Shown: positions 9,439-19,085 of the stretch, piece by piece
Numbering within the stretch: position 1 is the first letter of the stretch
Layout: every line of letters begins with the position of its first letter
Assembly (NCBI GenBank): GCA_964434165.1
Contig: CAYSUS010000023.1
Location: forward strand, 1-64,000
Origin: CAYSUS01 sp964434165
Lineage (GTDB): Bacteria > Planctomycetota > Planctomycetia > Pirellulales > Thermoguttaceae
Direction of reading: 5' to 3'
DNA: 64,000 nucleotides
Made by a program: the position numbers and the translations under genes
Notes under the pieces: model-generated
Told to the model about the DNA's origin: nothing
Database searches by the model: none
Seen by the model: the letters and a program-made list of their open reading frames with translations, nothing else

Positions 9439-10478
9439 ATGCAAGCGGGGCCGCGGCCGAGAGAGGACCTGCATAGTCGCCAACTCCGTCTTCCGCTTGC
9501 GCAGCGGATCCTCTTCGACGAGGACCCGCCGCCCGACAGCCGGCTTTTCGCCCTGCGCGAGCTGGCCGCGGCCTCCAGCCCGGCCGAGCAGGCCAGGGCG
9601 ATCGTCGCGCACCGCATTCCGTACCGCGTGGCGGCCACGGTGGTGCGCCAGATGACGCCCGCCGTGCTGGTGGCCCTCGTGGAGCAGATGAGTCCCCAGG
9701 AGCTGATCAACACCCTGGGGCGCTGAAGCGCCGCGGGGCCCTGGACGTGGCGGAGATCGCCGGCCTGGTGGAGTCGAAGCTGGAGGCGGCCAAGACGGCC
9801 GCGCGGGTGAGCACGTTCAAGGCCGGCAAGGCCCTGGAGGCGGCGCCGGTGTCGGCCGAGGTCCGCCGGCGGCTCGAGGAGGTGGCCGACACGCAGATCA
9901 AGTCCAAGGGGCGGATCTCGCGGCCCACGGCGCTGTTGGTGGACAAGTCGGCGTCGATGCACGAGGCCATCGAGCTGGGCAAGCGGCTCGGCGCGATGAT
10001 CTCGACCGTGTGCGCCAGCGACCTGTTCACCTACGCCTTCGACACGATGGCCCACGAGATCACCTCGCGCGGCGCGGGCCTGGCCGACTGGGAGCGGGCC
10101 TTCCGGGGCATCACGGCCAGCGGCGCCACCTCGTGCGGCGCGCCCCTGGCGTACCTCCAGCGCCGCAAGCAGTACGTCGAGCAGATCATCCTGGTCAGCG
10201 ACGAGCAGGAGAACACGCCGCCGGCGTTCGTCGAGGCCCTGGCCGCCTACCGCCGGGAGATGAAGGCGGACCCGGCCGTGGTGATCGTGCGCACGCCGGG
10301 GGGGAGCGACGCGGTGGAGAAGCAGTGCCGCCGCGAGCGCGTGCAGGTGGACGTGTTCCAGTTCACCGGCGACTACTACGCGCTTCCGAACCTGGTGCCG
10401 ATGCTGGCGCGGCCCTCGCGCCTGGAGCTGCTCATGGAGATCATGGACTACCCGCTGCCCAAGCGGCGCAAGGCATGA
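9439..10478 (+). pseudogene. TROVE/vWA (Ro60-like) protein, frameshifted
   Basis: The second part (9747-10478) is a von Willebrand A domain with an intact MIDAS motif, VDKSASM, followed by FAFDTM-like and SDEQENTPP stretches. The part before it (9439-9726) is an alpha-helical segment (RIPYRVAATVVRQMTP, EQMSPQELINTLG) that belongs to the same protein in related genomes. In frame 1 the reading stops at TGA 9724-9726. Shifting by one base at the GGGG run 9717-9720 continues it as ALKRRGALD. One missing G would repair the gene. It also seems short at the N-terminus, where the full family carries more helical repeats. Relatives of Ro60 bind structured small RNA and take part in RNA quality control. 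Indel error and true decay cannot be told apart here. Confidence 0.65.
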
Positions 10479-10484
10479 AAGGGC

Positions 10485-10506
10485 CGAGGGGTCCCGACCC
10501 CGCGGC
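10485..10506 (+). terminator. Hairpin after vWA gene
   Basis: An inverted repeat GGGGT-CCCG-ACCCC, extended outward by CCG/CGG, begins 6 bp after the stop codon. There is no T-run, so it may be only a processing or stabilising hairpin. Confidence 0.3.
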
Positions 10507-10713
10507 TCACGAACGACTCAGAGACAACCGCGCCGTCGCGTGTTGCCCGGAGCCTGGCGGGAACATGAGAGAACCGGGGCAGCGGAGAGATCCTCTCGGT
10601 TCCCACGGTTGCTCAGTACGCCCCACCATGCGTTCAACCTGCCCCAGGCCGCGTCTCTCATCGACCCGCAACCGGGGAAGCCGACTCCGGGGGCACCCGC
10701 CAAAGCGCCGCCC

Positions 10714-11799
10714 CTACCTGCCCCCGGCCGCCTGGCGCGAGCCCTCGAAGCGCCCGAAGACCATGCGCCCGGCGCTGGTCTGGAGCACGCTGGTCACGGT
10801 GAGGCCGACCTCCTCGCCCACGTGGTCGCGCCCGCCCTCGACGACGACCATCGTCCCGTCGTCCAGATAGCCCACCCCCTGTCCCGACTCCTCGCCCGGC
10901 TTGACCAGCCGGACCGAGATCCGCTCGCCGGGCAGGAAGACCGGCTTGAGCGAGTTGGCCACGTCGTTCAGGTTGATCACGCCCACGTCGTGCAGCCGGG
11001 CGACCTTGTTCAGGTTGTAGTCGTTGGTGATCAGCTTGCCCTGCAAGTGCCTGGCCAGGGCGACCAGCTTCAGATCGACGGGCTGGCCGGCGAACTCGGG
11101 CAGCTCGCGGTCGTAGATCTCCATGTCCACCTCGGGGTTGTTCCTCAGCCGGTTGAGGATGTCCAACCCGCGGCGGCCGCGGCTGCGGCGGAGCTTGTCC
11201 GAGCTGTCGGCGATCGCCTGGAGCTCGGAGATCACGAATCGCGGCATGACCAGTTGGCTGTCGAACAGGTGGCTCTCGACCACGTCGGCGATGCGCCCGT
11301 CGATGACCACGCTCGTGTCGAGGATGTACGGCCGGCGGCCCTTGACCTCCTTGGAGAACTCGACGTACGGGATGATGAACCGGAAGTCGTGCTTCGTCTG
11401 CATCAGCAGGCTGATGCAGGTGTAGCAGAGCACGGCGGCGATCACCAGTTGCACGGCCGCGCGGACCTTCTGGGGGTCGGGCAGGCCGGCGGGGTTCATG
11501 CTCGCGAAGATCGGCGTCAGCGCCAGCCCCACAACGTACGCCAGGAACAGCCCCACGATCAGGCCGAAATAGACCGCCGAGATCGTATCGAGCTGCTTGC
11601 GCGGCATGGCCATGTCCAGCGCGATCACGACCAGCGCCAACAGGATCACGCTGACCAGCACGAACCAGCCCGACCATTCCGAGTCGGCCGGGACCGCGCC
11701 CGACCAGAGGATGATGAATACTCCCACCCCGATGGCGACGATCACGAACACCAGGCGAAGGATGATCAGGCCCATGTTGATGCTGTGCTGTCGCGCCAT
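10714..11799 (-). CDS. Membrane PIN-TRAM domain protein (YacL type)
   Basis: A 361-residue protein with three or four N-terminal membrane segments (about 10-33, 44-62, 74-98, 113-133). A PIN-type nuclease domain follows (about 156-275) with acidic residues D161 and D167 in ILDTSVVIDGR, E192 and D260, and then a TRAM domain (about 287-345). This is the YacL/PRC-barrel-like family found in many bacteria and thought to act on RNA at the membrane. Its substrate is not known. The start MARQHS at 11799 is the first ATG before the first membrane helix. It is followed downstream by a 235-bp spacer and preceded by the HIT gene on the same strand. Confidence 0.88.
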   Translation of the reverse strand: MARQHSINMGLIILRLVFVIVAIGVGVFIILWSGAVPADSEWSGWFVLVSVILLALVVIALDMAMPRKQLDTISAVYFGLIVGLFLAYVVGLALTPIFASMNPAGLPDPQKVRAAVQLVIAAVLCYTCISLLMQTKHDFRFIIPYVEFSKEVKGRRPYILDTSVVIDGRIADVVESHLFDSQLVMPRFVISELQAIADSSDKLRRSRGRRGLDILNRLRNNPEVDMEIYDRELPEFAGQPVDLKLVALARHLQGKLITNDYNLNKVARLHDVGVINLNDVANSLKPVFLPGERISVRLVKPGEESGQGVGYLDDGTMVVVEGGRDHVGEEVGLTVTSVLQTSAGRMVFGRFEGSRQAAGGR

Positions 11800-11987
11800 A
11801 CGGTTTCGGCCGGAAAGGTCTCGGCGCATCCCCCGATCGGTGCACCCTGCCCGCTGCCAGGCTCCCATTGTAGATGGGGGGCCACGGGGACGAAAGGTGG
11901 ATGCCCCTGGGCGGAGCCCCTGGCCGAGGCGGTCCCGAACTCGGTCTGGACGCAGGCCGCGCGGCGTCCGCCTGGAGGCAGGCTGAC

Positions 11988-12515
11988 TTACGGACCGGCG
12001 GCCTCGGTGAGGGCCTCCCACAGGGCGTCGAGCGACTGGGGGATGACGTTGGTGCCGGCGAGGACCGGCATGTAGTTGGTGTCGCCCAGCCAGCGGGGCA
12101 CCACGTGCCAGTGCAGATGGCCCGGCAGCCCGGCCCCGGCCACGCGCCCGAGGTTGAGCCCCACGTTGAATCCCTCCGCGGCGAGCACCTTCTCCAGGAG
12201 GGAGATCATCCGGGCGAGCATCTGCGTGAGGTCGAGCTGCTCCTCGGTCGTCAGCTCGTCGAGGCGCGAGCAATGCCGCTGCGGCGCGATCAGCAGGTGG
12301 CCGTTGTTGTAGGGGTACTTGTTGAGCACGCAGAGCGCGCCGGAGGTGCGGGCCACGACGTATCGCTCGCGATCCGCCGTATCGGCCGCGGCCTGGCAGA
12401 GAAAGCAATCCGGATCGGCCCCCGGCGCCAGGGCCAGCGCGCGATGCGCCTCGGGCCGGTCCTCCCCCTTGATGTATGCCAGTCGCCAGGGGGCCCAGAT
12501 CTGTTCGAACGCCAC
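11988..12515 (-). CDS. HIT family hydrolase/phosphorylase
   Basis: A histidine-triad protein with the diagnostic HLHWHVVPRW and a DCFLC motif typical of the Ap4A phosphorylase-like branch. These enzymes act on nucleotide conjugates such as diadenosine tetraphosphate in the cytoplasm. I place the start at the GTG at 12515 (VAFEQIWAPWRLAYI), because an AGGAGA ribosome site lies about nine bases upstream and family proteins begin near EQIWAPWR. The open frame runs further to an ATG at 12602 but that extension is low-complexity. The protein is then 175 residues, a normal size for the family. Confidence 0.87.
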   Translation of the reverse strand: MAFEQIWAPWRLAYIKGEDRPEAHRALALAPGADPDCFLCQAAADTADRERYVVARTSGALCVLNKYPYNNGHLLIAPQRHCSRLDELTTEEQLDLTQMLARMISLLEKVLAAEGFNVGLNLGRVAGAGLPGHLHWHVVPRWLGDTNYMPVLAGTNVIPQSLDALWEALTEAAGP

Positions 12516-12757
12516 GCTCGCGGTCTCCTGCGGGTTCAATGGGAAATGGTTTTGCGTTGAAGGGCTGCCTGGGCCGCGGCCGGCGGCCTCCGCGTCGGGC
12601 ACTCAAGACCGCAAGTCTAAACCATCGAACCGCTTACGAGAAGCCCGCGATGCGGCCCCAACGTTGCCCTGGTCCATCAACGGGGCCGCTGCTAGAATGG
12701 CCATTTCAGGGGGGTGTCTCCTCGCTACCCCCTTCCTCCTTGCCGGCTGGACTGCCG

Positions 12758-13540
12758 ATGGATTTCCACGTCGATCTCTCCGTGTTTCGGGGGCCGCTCG
12801 ATCTGCTCCTCTACTTGGTGCGCAAGAACGAGGTCGAGATCACCGACATTCCCATCGCCAGAATCACCGACCAGTACCTCGCGCACCTGGCCGTGCTGGA
12901 GCACCTGGACGTGGACGCGGTGGGCGACTTCCTGGCCGTGGCCGCGACGCTGGTGGAGATCAAGTCGCAGCAGGTGCTGCCCCGGGCGGACGAGGTCCAG
13001 GACGAGGTCGAGGACCCGCGCAAGGAGCTGGTCCAGCGCCTTTTGGAATACAAGAAATACCGCGACGCGGCCAGCATGCTCGACGAGCGGGGCCGCCGGT
13101 GGCAGGAGCGGTTTCCTCGCCTTTCGAGCGATCTGCCTCCCCGCGAGCGCGACCTGGCCGAGGAGCCCATCCGCGAGGTCGAGCTGTGGGACCTGGTCAG
13201 CGCGTTCGGCCGGATCATCCGCGAGTCGGAGGCCGGCCGACCCTCGAACATCGTCTATGACGAGACGCCCATTCACGTGTACATCGGTCGCATCCAGCAG
13301 CGGCTCGCGGAGCGCGGGCATGTCGCCTTCAGCGAGCTGTTCGTGCCTGGCATGCACAAGTCCTCCCTGGTGGGCATCTTCCTCGCGGTGCTCGAGCTGG
13401 TCCGACATCGGCAGGTCGTGCTGGACCAGAACAAGCTCTTCGGCGAGATCTGGCTCATCCCCCGACCCGACCGCGACGAGACCCTCGACCTCTCCCAGAT
13501 CGACTCCTACGACCACGCCGGGGCGAACCCGAGCGGCTGA
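12758..13540 (+). CDS. scpA: Segregation and condensation protein A
   Basis: A 260-residue kleisin. The N-terminus FRGPLDLLLYLVRKNEVEITDIPIA and the following VGDFLAVAATLVEIKSQ are the ScpA signature, and the C-terminal winged-helix part carries VAFSELF and VGIFLAVLELVR. ScpA bridges the heads of the SMC dimer with ScpB to organise and segregate the chromosome. scpB is not adjacent here. It begins a plus-strand run with the RNase Z-like gene, 84 bp downstream. Confidence 0.93.
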   Translation: MDFHVDLSVFRGPLDLLLYLVRKNEVEITDIPIARITDQYLAHLAVLEHLDVDAVGDFLAVAATLVEIKSQQVLPRADEVQDEVEDPRKELVQRLLEYKKYRDAASMLDERGRRWQERFPRLSSDLPPRERDLAEEPIREVELWDLVSAFGRIIRESEAGRPSNIVYDETPIHVYIGRIQQRLAERGHVAFSELFVPGMHKSSLVGIFLAVLELVRHRQVVLDQNKLFGEIWLIPRPDRDETLDLSQIDSYDHAGANPSG

Positions 13541-13624
13541 TCGCTCCTCAAGGACTCCCGGCGTTCCCCGGGCCGGCGCCCCCACGCCCGGCTCGGCCTT
13601 CCGATCCCCCGGCCCGCCTGCTCG

Positions 13625-14464
13625 ATGATCGACAACCTGCCCGTCAAGTCGCTCCCCTTCAAGGACCTCACCGTCGAGGGGTACTCCCGCGCGGCGGTGC
13701 AGACCTACTGGCGGATCCCGGAGATGAAGATCGGCTTCGACCTGGGCGCGCAGCCGTGGTCGTTCATGGGCACTCCCACCTGGTTCGTCTCCCACACGCA
13801 CATGGACCACGTGGTAAGCCTGCCAGTGTACGTGTCGCGGCGGCGGATGATGAAGATGGACCCGCCGACCATCTACCTGCCCGAGCCGGCCATCGACCTC
13901 GTCCAGCGGATTCTCCGGCTGTTCAGCCGGCTCGACCGGGGGCGCCTGCCGTGCCGCCTGCTGCCGGCCAGGCCGGGCGAGGAGATCGCGCTCTCGCGTG
14001 AGCACGTGGTGACGGTCTCGGCCACCACGCACACGGTGCCCTCGCTGGGCTTCGTGGTCTGGGAGCGGCGGCGCAAGCTCAAGGCGGAGTACCAGGGCCT
14101 GCCGGGCAGCGAGATCCGCGACCTGCGGCTTGCCGGCACGGAGGTGACGGCCGAGACGCGGATCCCCCGCGTGGCCTACCTGGGCGACAGCGCGCCGGCG
14201 GGGCTGGACGACTGCCCGGCCATGTACGAGGCCGAGGTGCTGATCATGGAGCTGACCTTCGTGGCCTCGCGGCACCGCAAGGAGAAGATCCACAAGTTCG
14301 GGCACATGCACCTGGACGACCTCGTGGAGCGGCGCGAGCGGTTCCGCAACGCGCTGGTAGTGGCTTCGCACTTCAGCACGCGGTATCACGAGAACCAGGT
14401 CCGCCGCTACGTGGAGAAGGCCCTGCCCGACATGCTCGACGGGCGACTGCACCTGTGGCTGTGA
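13625..14464 (+). CDS. RNase Z-like metallo-beta-lactamase-fold hydrolase
   Basis: A 279-residue metallo-beta-lactamase-fold protein with the zinc motif SHTHMDH at about residues 56-62, a later YLGDSAP with the bridging Asp, and a C-terminal ASHFSTRY with the final His. The pattern fits tRNA 3'-processing endonuclease RNase Z or a close relative. The family is smaller than the classical enzyme and the exosite arm is reduced, so the substrate is not certain. It starts with ATG 84 bp after scpA and probably shares its transcript. Confidence 0.7.
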   Translation: MIDNLPVKSLPFKDLTVEGYSRAAVQTYWRIPEMKIGFDLGAQPWSFMGTPTWFVSHTHMDHVVSLPVYVSRRRMMKMDPPTIYLPEPAIDLVQRILRLFSRLDRGRLPCRLLPARPGEEIALSREHVVTVSATTHTVPSLGFVVWERRRKLKAEYQGLPGSEIRDLRLAGTEVTAETRIPRVAYLGDSAPAGLDDCPAMYEAEVLIMELTFVASRHRKEKIHKFGHMHLDDLVERRERFRNALVVASHFSTRYHENQVRRYVEKALPDMLDGRLHLWL

Positions 14465-14695
14465 CGAGCGCGACGCGCGGTTTGGAGCGCGGCGGCGCAT
14501 CGCCGCTTCGCGGGGAGAACGTGGCGATCGAGCCGGCGGGAACGAAACAGTCCGAGGACCGGTTCCGGCCCAGCGTGGGTAGCCGCAGGATGTCCTTTCG
14601 AGCGTGACAAGCGGCACGGGTCGCTCCGGACCGACGCCGGGGGGCGCCCCTCAGCGAGCGCGGTTCCGGTTTTCGTGCGGCTGCGGGGGAAGCGG

Positions 14696-16411
14696 TCAGT
14701 GCGAGGCGCCCTTGTCCCCGAACTGCCAGCGGACCAGCATGCGGAGCACGTCGCGGCGGCGGACCAGGCCGACCAGGGCGTGCGGCTCCTCGGCCGAGAT
14801 CACGGGAATGCAGTCGTCCTTGGTGGCGTTGAAGACCTCGCAGGCCCGGGAGATCGGCTCGCCCGGCTGGAGCGTGCGTCGGGCCGCCGTCATGATGTCG
14901 GCCGCGCGGACCAGGGAGCCCAGCTCGGGGTCGAACAGGGCCGAGCTGAGGTCGCGGTAGTGGATCACGCCCACCAGCTCGCCGCTGAGGCCCACGACGG
15001 GGAAGGTGTTGTCGCGGCTGTGCTCGATCGTGTCCACCACGTCGGCGAACGTGGCGGACTGCGCGATCGGCTTGACGTTGCGCCGCATCAGCTCGCCGAC
15101 GTTGAGGTTCGACGCGGAGCGGCCCCGCAGCGGGTCGCGACCCAGGGCCAGGAGCAGCCGGTCGAGCACGGTGCGGAGCGGTCCGAGGAGATCGCCCGTG
15201 CCGTGGTAGATGGCGTGGGCCAGGGGGACCTCGCCGGCCTGCACCACGGCCTGGCGGATGAAGATCGGGCCGAAGATCTCGAACACGACGACCGTGCCGA
15301 GGATCACGGTCTGCACGTGGAGCGCCATCTCGTTGAGCGCGCCGGAGCCCTGCGTACGCTCTACGGCAATGGCCGAAAGCGCGATCGCCGCCCCGGCCTG
15401 GGCGGTGAGCGTGGCGCCGAGCCAGTGGCACACGGCCGGCTCCTCGCCCGACCGTACGGCGACCACGCGCGTGCCGAGGTACTTCCCCGCGACGCGAAGC
15501 ACGATGTAGGCCACGCCCGCCATCTGCGCGGCGGGCAGGGCGTGGAGCTGCAGATCGGCCCCGTGCACGACGAAGAACACCACGCACAGAAGGCCGGTCA
15601 TTCGATCGAGCTCGGCCAGCACCTCGCGGGTGCGATCGGAGGTGTTGGCCACGGTGACGCCCATCGCCAGGAAGGCCAGGAGATAGGGCATCTTGAACTG
15701 ATGGGTCAGCCCGAGCAGGAGCATGATCACGGCGAACAGCAGGATCAGGCGCCGGCCCGGGGCGACCAGCGTGAAGCTGTAGCTGACGATCAGTCCGGCC
15801 GCCACTCCCAGGGCGACCGAGCCGGCCAGGTCCTGGAACAGCTCCTGGAGCTTCTCGGCCACGGGCGTTTCGAGTCCGCCGCCGAGAAACAGCACCGCCA
15901 GGAACAGGATCTCGAACACGAGGATCGAGCCGAGGTTGTTCAGCGCCACAAGAGCCCGGGCGTACTCGGTGACCGGGCCCTCGGACTCGGCCTCGCCGAG
16001 CACGAGCATCGTCGTGGCCGGCGCCGTGGCCATGGCCAGGGCCCCCAGCAGCACGGCGACCTGCCAGGGCTCGCCCAACAGGGCCAGCCCGGCGGCCACC
16101 AGGACGAAGGTGGCGCCCTGCTCGCCGACGGAGATCCGCATCACGCGGCGGAGGATCCTCCTTGCCCGGGCGAGCGGGAAGTGCGCGCCGAGATTGAAGA
16201 CGACCAGGGAGATGGCCAGCTTGGCCAGGGGCTCGAAAGCCGCCACCTGCTCTTCGTCGATGAAGCGGAGCACGGGGCCCAGCACCACGCCGACGAGCAG
16301 GTACGCGGTGACCTTGGGGAGCCGCACCACCCCCGCCATGCCGCCGGCCACCAGGGCGATCAGCAGCAGTCGCCCGAGCGCGAAGCCGAGTTCCCAGTCG
16401 AAGTCGTGCAT
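14696..16411 (-). CDS. CPA2-type Na+/H+ antiporter with CBS pair
   Basis: A 571-residue inner-membrane protein. The first ~400 residues form 11-13 hydrophobic helices with features of monovalent cation/proton antiporters of the CPA2 group (KVTAYLLVGVVLGP, ALAMATAPATTM, FLAMGVTVAN, FFVVHGADL). Residues about 450-560 are two CBS domains (MRRNVKPIAQSATFADVV and ADIMTAARRTLQPGE), which in many transporters bind adenosine nucleotides and regulate activity. The likely role is exchange of Na+ or K+ for H+ across the membrane; the ion is not determined by sequence. The start at 16411 is the ATG just before the first helix. Confidence 0.85.
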   Translation of the reverse strand: MHDFDWELGFALGRLLLIALVAGGMAGVVRLPKVTAYLLVGVVLGPVLRFIDEEQVAAFEPLAKLAISLVVFNLGAHFPLARARRILRRVMRISVGEQGATFVLVAAGLALLGEPWQVAVLLGALAMATAPATTMLVLGEAESEGPVTEYARALVALNNLGSILVFEILFLAVLFLGGGLETPVAEKLQELFQDLAGSVALGVAAGLIVSYSFTLVAPGRRLILLFAVIMLLLGLTHQFKMPYLLAFLAMGVTVANTSDRTREVLAELDRMTGLLCVVFFVVHGADLQLHALPAAQMAGVAYIVLRVAGKYLGTRVVAVRSGEEPAVCHWLGATLTAQAGAAIALSAIAVERTQGSGALNEMALHVQTVILGTVVVFEIFGPIFIRQAVVQAGEVPLAHAIYHGTGDLLGPLRTVLDRLLLALGRDPLRGRSASNLNVGELMRRNVKPIAQSATFADVVDTIEHSRDNTFPVVGLSGELVGVIHYRDLSSALFDPELGSLVRAADIMTAARRTLQPGEPISRACEVFNATKDDCIPVISAEEPHALVGLVRRRDVLRMLVRWQFGDKGASH

Positions 16412-16504
16412 GGGCGGTTTCCGGGGCGCGGACGGAGAAAGGGCCGCGAGATTATAGCACAGGCTTCCGTTGCCCAGCGCGGCCGCGGCCCGCGCCCGCA
16501 TCCC

Positions 16505-17536
16505 TCACCCCCGCTTCTTGGCCGACGCGTAGGCCTTTTCGACCAGCTCCAGGATGTGCACCGCGCCCTTCGGGTCGTTGATCTTGGGGGCACGTCCCTG
16601 GAGGATGCAGTCGGCGAAGTACTGGCACTCGGCCGTGTAGGGATTGACGGGCTGGAACTTGACGCGCTCGAACTTGCGGGCGACGTCCTTGTTCTGCGCG
16701 GCGTCGTACCCGGCGTCGCTCATGGTGAAGCAGCCCTCGACCTTGCCGCCGGTGCTCTGTCCGATCGTCCCCTCGCTGAGGATCGACCCGGCCGAGCCGT
16801 AGATCTCCAGGCGCGTGCGGCTGGCCTCGTCGGGGATGCAGAAGAAGCAGTCGATGGTGCCCAGGGCCCCGGACTTGAACTGGACCATCGTGGTCGAGGC
16901 GTCCTCGGGCTTGTAGTCGTGGACCAGGCGGCCCGTCAGCGCCTGGATGCGGCGGATGGGCCCGGCGAAGAACTCCAACAGGTCGTACAGGTGGGTGGCC
17001 ATGTCCATCAGGGCCCCGCCGCCGCCGAGCTTGGGGTCCAGGCGCCAGGCGCCGTCCATGGGCGGGTACCAGCAGGAGAGCTGCGCCCGCAGATAGACGA
17101 GCTTGCCGAGCCGGCCCTCGTCGATGACCTCCTTGATCCGCTGGTGGGCCCCGTGGAACTTCATCATGTAGCCTTCCTGGAGGAAGACCTTGTTGTTGCG
17201 GCAGGCCTCCACGGCCATCCTGGCCTGGCGCACGTTGAGCGTCAGCGGCTTCTCGCAGAGGACGTGCTTGCCGGCCTCGGCCGCCATCTTGATCTGCCTG
17301 GCGTGGAAGCCCACGGGCGAGGCGATGTACACGGCCTCGACGTCGGGGTCCTCCAGCAGCTCGGCCTCGGTAGCGTAGCACCGCGGGACCTTGAACTCGT
17401 CGGCCACGTCCATCACGGCCACGGGGTCCATCACGGCCACGAGCTTGCAGTTCTTCGCCTTGAGCATGCCGGGGATGGTCTTGCGGCGGGCGATCCCGCC
17501 CGCGCCGATCACGCCGAAGTGGACTCGTGGGGCCAT
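16505..17536 (-). CDS. Gfo/Idh/MocA family NAD(P)-dependent oxidoreductase
   Basis: A 343-residue cytoplasmic sugar or inositol dehydrogenase. The N-terminal Rossmann fold has GVIGAGGIARRK, and the conserved EKP is in VLCEKPLTLN. The C-terminal dehydrogenase domain has a GGGALMDMATHLYDLL motif. It is 11 bp downstream of a DegT-type aminotransferase gene, so the two are almost certainly co-transcribed. That pairing is known from amino-sugar pathways, where the oxidoreductase makes a keto-sugar and the aminotransferase adds nitrogen. The actual substrate is unknown. It has no signal peptide, unlike the Tat-exported relatives at 25136 and 60189. Confidence 0.88.
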   Translation of the reverse strand: MAPRVHFGVIGAGGIARRKTIPGMLKAKNCKLVAVMDPVAVMDVADEFKVPRCYATEAELLEDPDVEAVYIASPVGFHARQIKMAAEAGKHVLCEKPLTLNVRQARMAVEACRNNKVFLQEGYMMKFHGAHQRIKEVIDEGRLGKLVYLRAQLSCWYPPMDGAWRLDPKLGGGGALMDMATHLYDLLEFFAGPIRRIQALTGRLVHDYKPEDASTTMVQFKSGALGTIDCFFCIPDEASRTRLEIYGSAGSILSEGTIGQSTGGKVEGCFTMSDAGYDAAQNKDVARKFERVKFQPVNPYTAECQYFADCILQGRAPKINDPKGAVHILELVEKAYASAKKRG

Positions 17537-17547
17537 GGGGTGTCTCC

Positions 17548-18837
17548 TTAGCTGTAGGCCTTGATCACCTTCACGATCGCGGCGGCGATCTGCTTCATGT
17601 CCTCCTCCTCGAAGGTCGGGAAGGGGAAGCAGGTGAAGGTGTGCGTCTCGTGCCAGCGGGCGTTGGGCACCTCGACGTTCGAGTAGTCCACGCTGGCCGG
17701 GTCCGTGTATTCCTTGCTGGTGAAGGGGAAGCCGGAGTCGCCGAATCCCCGCTTCTCCTGGAAGGCGCTCTCCGTGTGGCATTGGGGCCAGAAGACCTTC
17801 CAGCAGGGCGCGCCCTCGGCCCCGGCGGCGGCCACGAACTGCCCGATGTCGCAGCCCATGCTCTCGATGTCCAGCGAGAACGCGCAGACGTAGAAGCCGT
17901 TCTGCCGCTCCTCGGTGTCGATGGGCAGGTACTTCACCTGCGGCAGTTCGCCGAGGGCGTCCATGAGGATGCGGGCGTTGCGCCTCCGGCGGGGCATGTT
18001 CCACGTGTCCATGCGCGCCAGCTCTGCCCGACCGATCGCCGACTGCATCTCCGTCATCCGGTAGTTCCATCCCACGCGGTTGTGGATGTAGGGGAGCTTC
18101 TGCTCCAGGGCGAGGAGGTTCAGCCGCTCCTTGACGTCGTAGCCGTGGTCGCGGAAGCTGCGGGCCTGCCAGGCCAGCTCCTCGTCGTCGGTGGTGACCA
18201 TGCCGCCTTCGCCGCCGGTGGTGAAGGTCTTGTTCTGGCAGAAGCTGCACCCGGCCATGTGGCCGAGCGTGCCCGTCTTCTTCCCCTGGTACGAGCCGCC
18301 GAAGGCCTCGGCATTGTCCTCGATGACCTGCAGGTCGTGCTTCTTCGCCAGCTCCATGAGGGGGTCCATGTCGCAGACGTTGCCATAGAGGTGGACGGGC
18401 ATGAGGGCCCTGGTCCGCGGCGTGATCAGGCGCTCGGCCGACTCGACGCTCATGCAGTGGTCGTCGAGGTTCACGTCGGCGAACCGCGGCACGGCCCCGG
18501 CCTGGACCACCGAGAAGCTCGTGGCGATGAACGTGTAGCTGGGGACGATCACCTCATCACCGGGCCCGATGCCCAGCGCGGCCAGGCAGACGTGCAGCGC
18601 CGAGGTGCCCGTGGCCGTGCTGATCGCGAACTTGCTCCCCTGCCACGCGGCGAACTCCTTCTCGAACTCCATGCCGTGCGGCCCGGTCCAGTAGTTGACC
18701 TTGCCCGAGCGGAGCACCTCGACCACCGCCTCGATGCCCTGGGGATCGAACTGCGGCCAGCCGAGGAGTTTGTTGGTAACGGCCTTGGGGCCGCCGTCGA
18801 TGGCGAGCTTCTGGGAGAGGACGGCCTGATCGAGCAT
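17548..18837 (-). CDS. DegT/DnrJ/EryC1/StrS aminotransferase
   Basis: A 429-residue PLP enzyme. The catalytic lysine is K203 in CQNKTFTTGGEGGMV, and EDNAEAFGGSYQGKKTG carries the residues that hold the cofactor. VPSYTFIATSFSV is the typical N-terminal motif. The family transfers an amino group to keto-sugars in surface polysaccharide or antibiotic pathways, or to keto-inositols. The insertion around residues 350-400 (KVFWPQCHTESAFQEKRG) resembles members related to AHBA or inositol aminotransferases. It precedes the Gfo/Idh gene by 11 bp on the same strand. Confidence 0.88.
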   Translation of the reverse strand: MLDQAVLSQKLAIDGGPKAVTNKLLGWPQFDPQGIEAVVEVLRSGKVNYWTGPHGMEFEKEFAAWQGSKFAISTATGTSALHVCLAALGIGPGDEVIVPSYTFIATSFSVVQAGAVPRFADVNLDDHCMSVESAERLITPRTRALMPVHLYGNVCDMDPLMELAKKHDLQVIEDNAEAFGGSYQGKKTGTLGHMAGCSFCQNKTFTTGGEGGMVTTDDEELAWQARSFRDHGYDVKERLNLLALEQKLPYIHNRVGWNYRMTEMQSAIGRAELARMDTWNMPRRRRNARILMDALGELPQVKYLPIDTEERQNGFYVCAFSLDIESMGCDIGQFVAAAGAEGAPCWKVFWPQCHTESAFQEKRGFGDSGFPFTSKEYTDPASVDYSNVEVPNARWHETHTFTCFPFPTFEEEDMKQIAAAIVKVIKAYS

Positions 18838-19085
18838 GGCGGGTCTCCGCGGACAAAGGGGGAGGTGTCGGGGGGCCTTGCCAGCAACATAGCCGTACGG
18901 GCCGGGGAGGGGAAGCCCCCCTGGTGCTCGTCGGCCGACAGCCGCGCGCGATCGCCCGGGCCGCGCAGAGGCGCGTGCCGGCGGCTTCGGCCCGCTTGTC
19001 AGGGGCGGTGGACCGGAGTACGCTGGCACGCACGCGCGATGCGTCGAGGGGGAAGCAAACGGATCACCGTCGAGAGGGACGAGCG

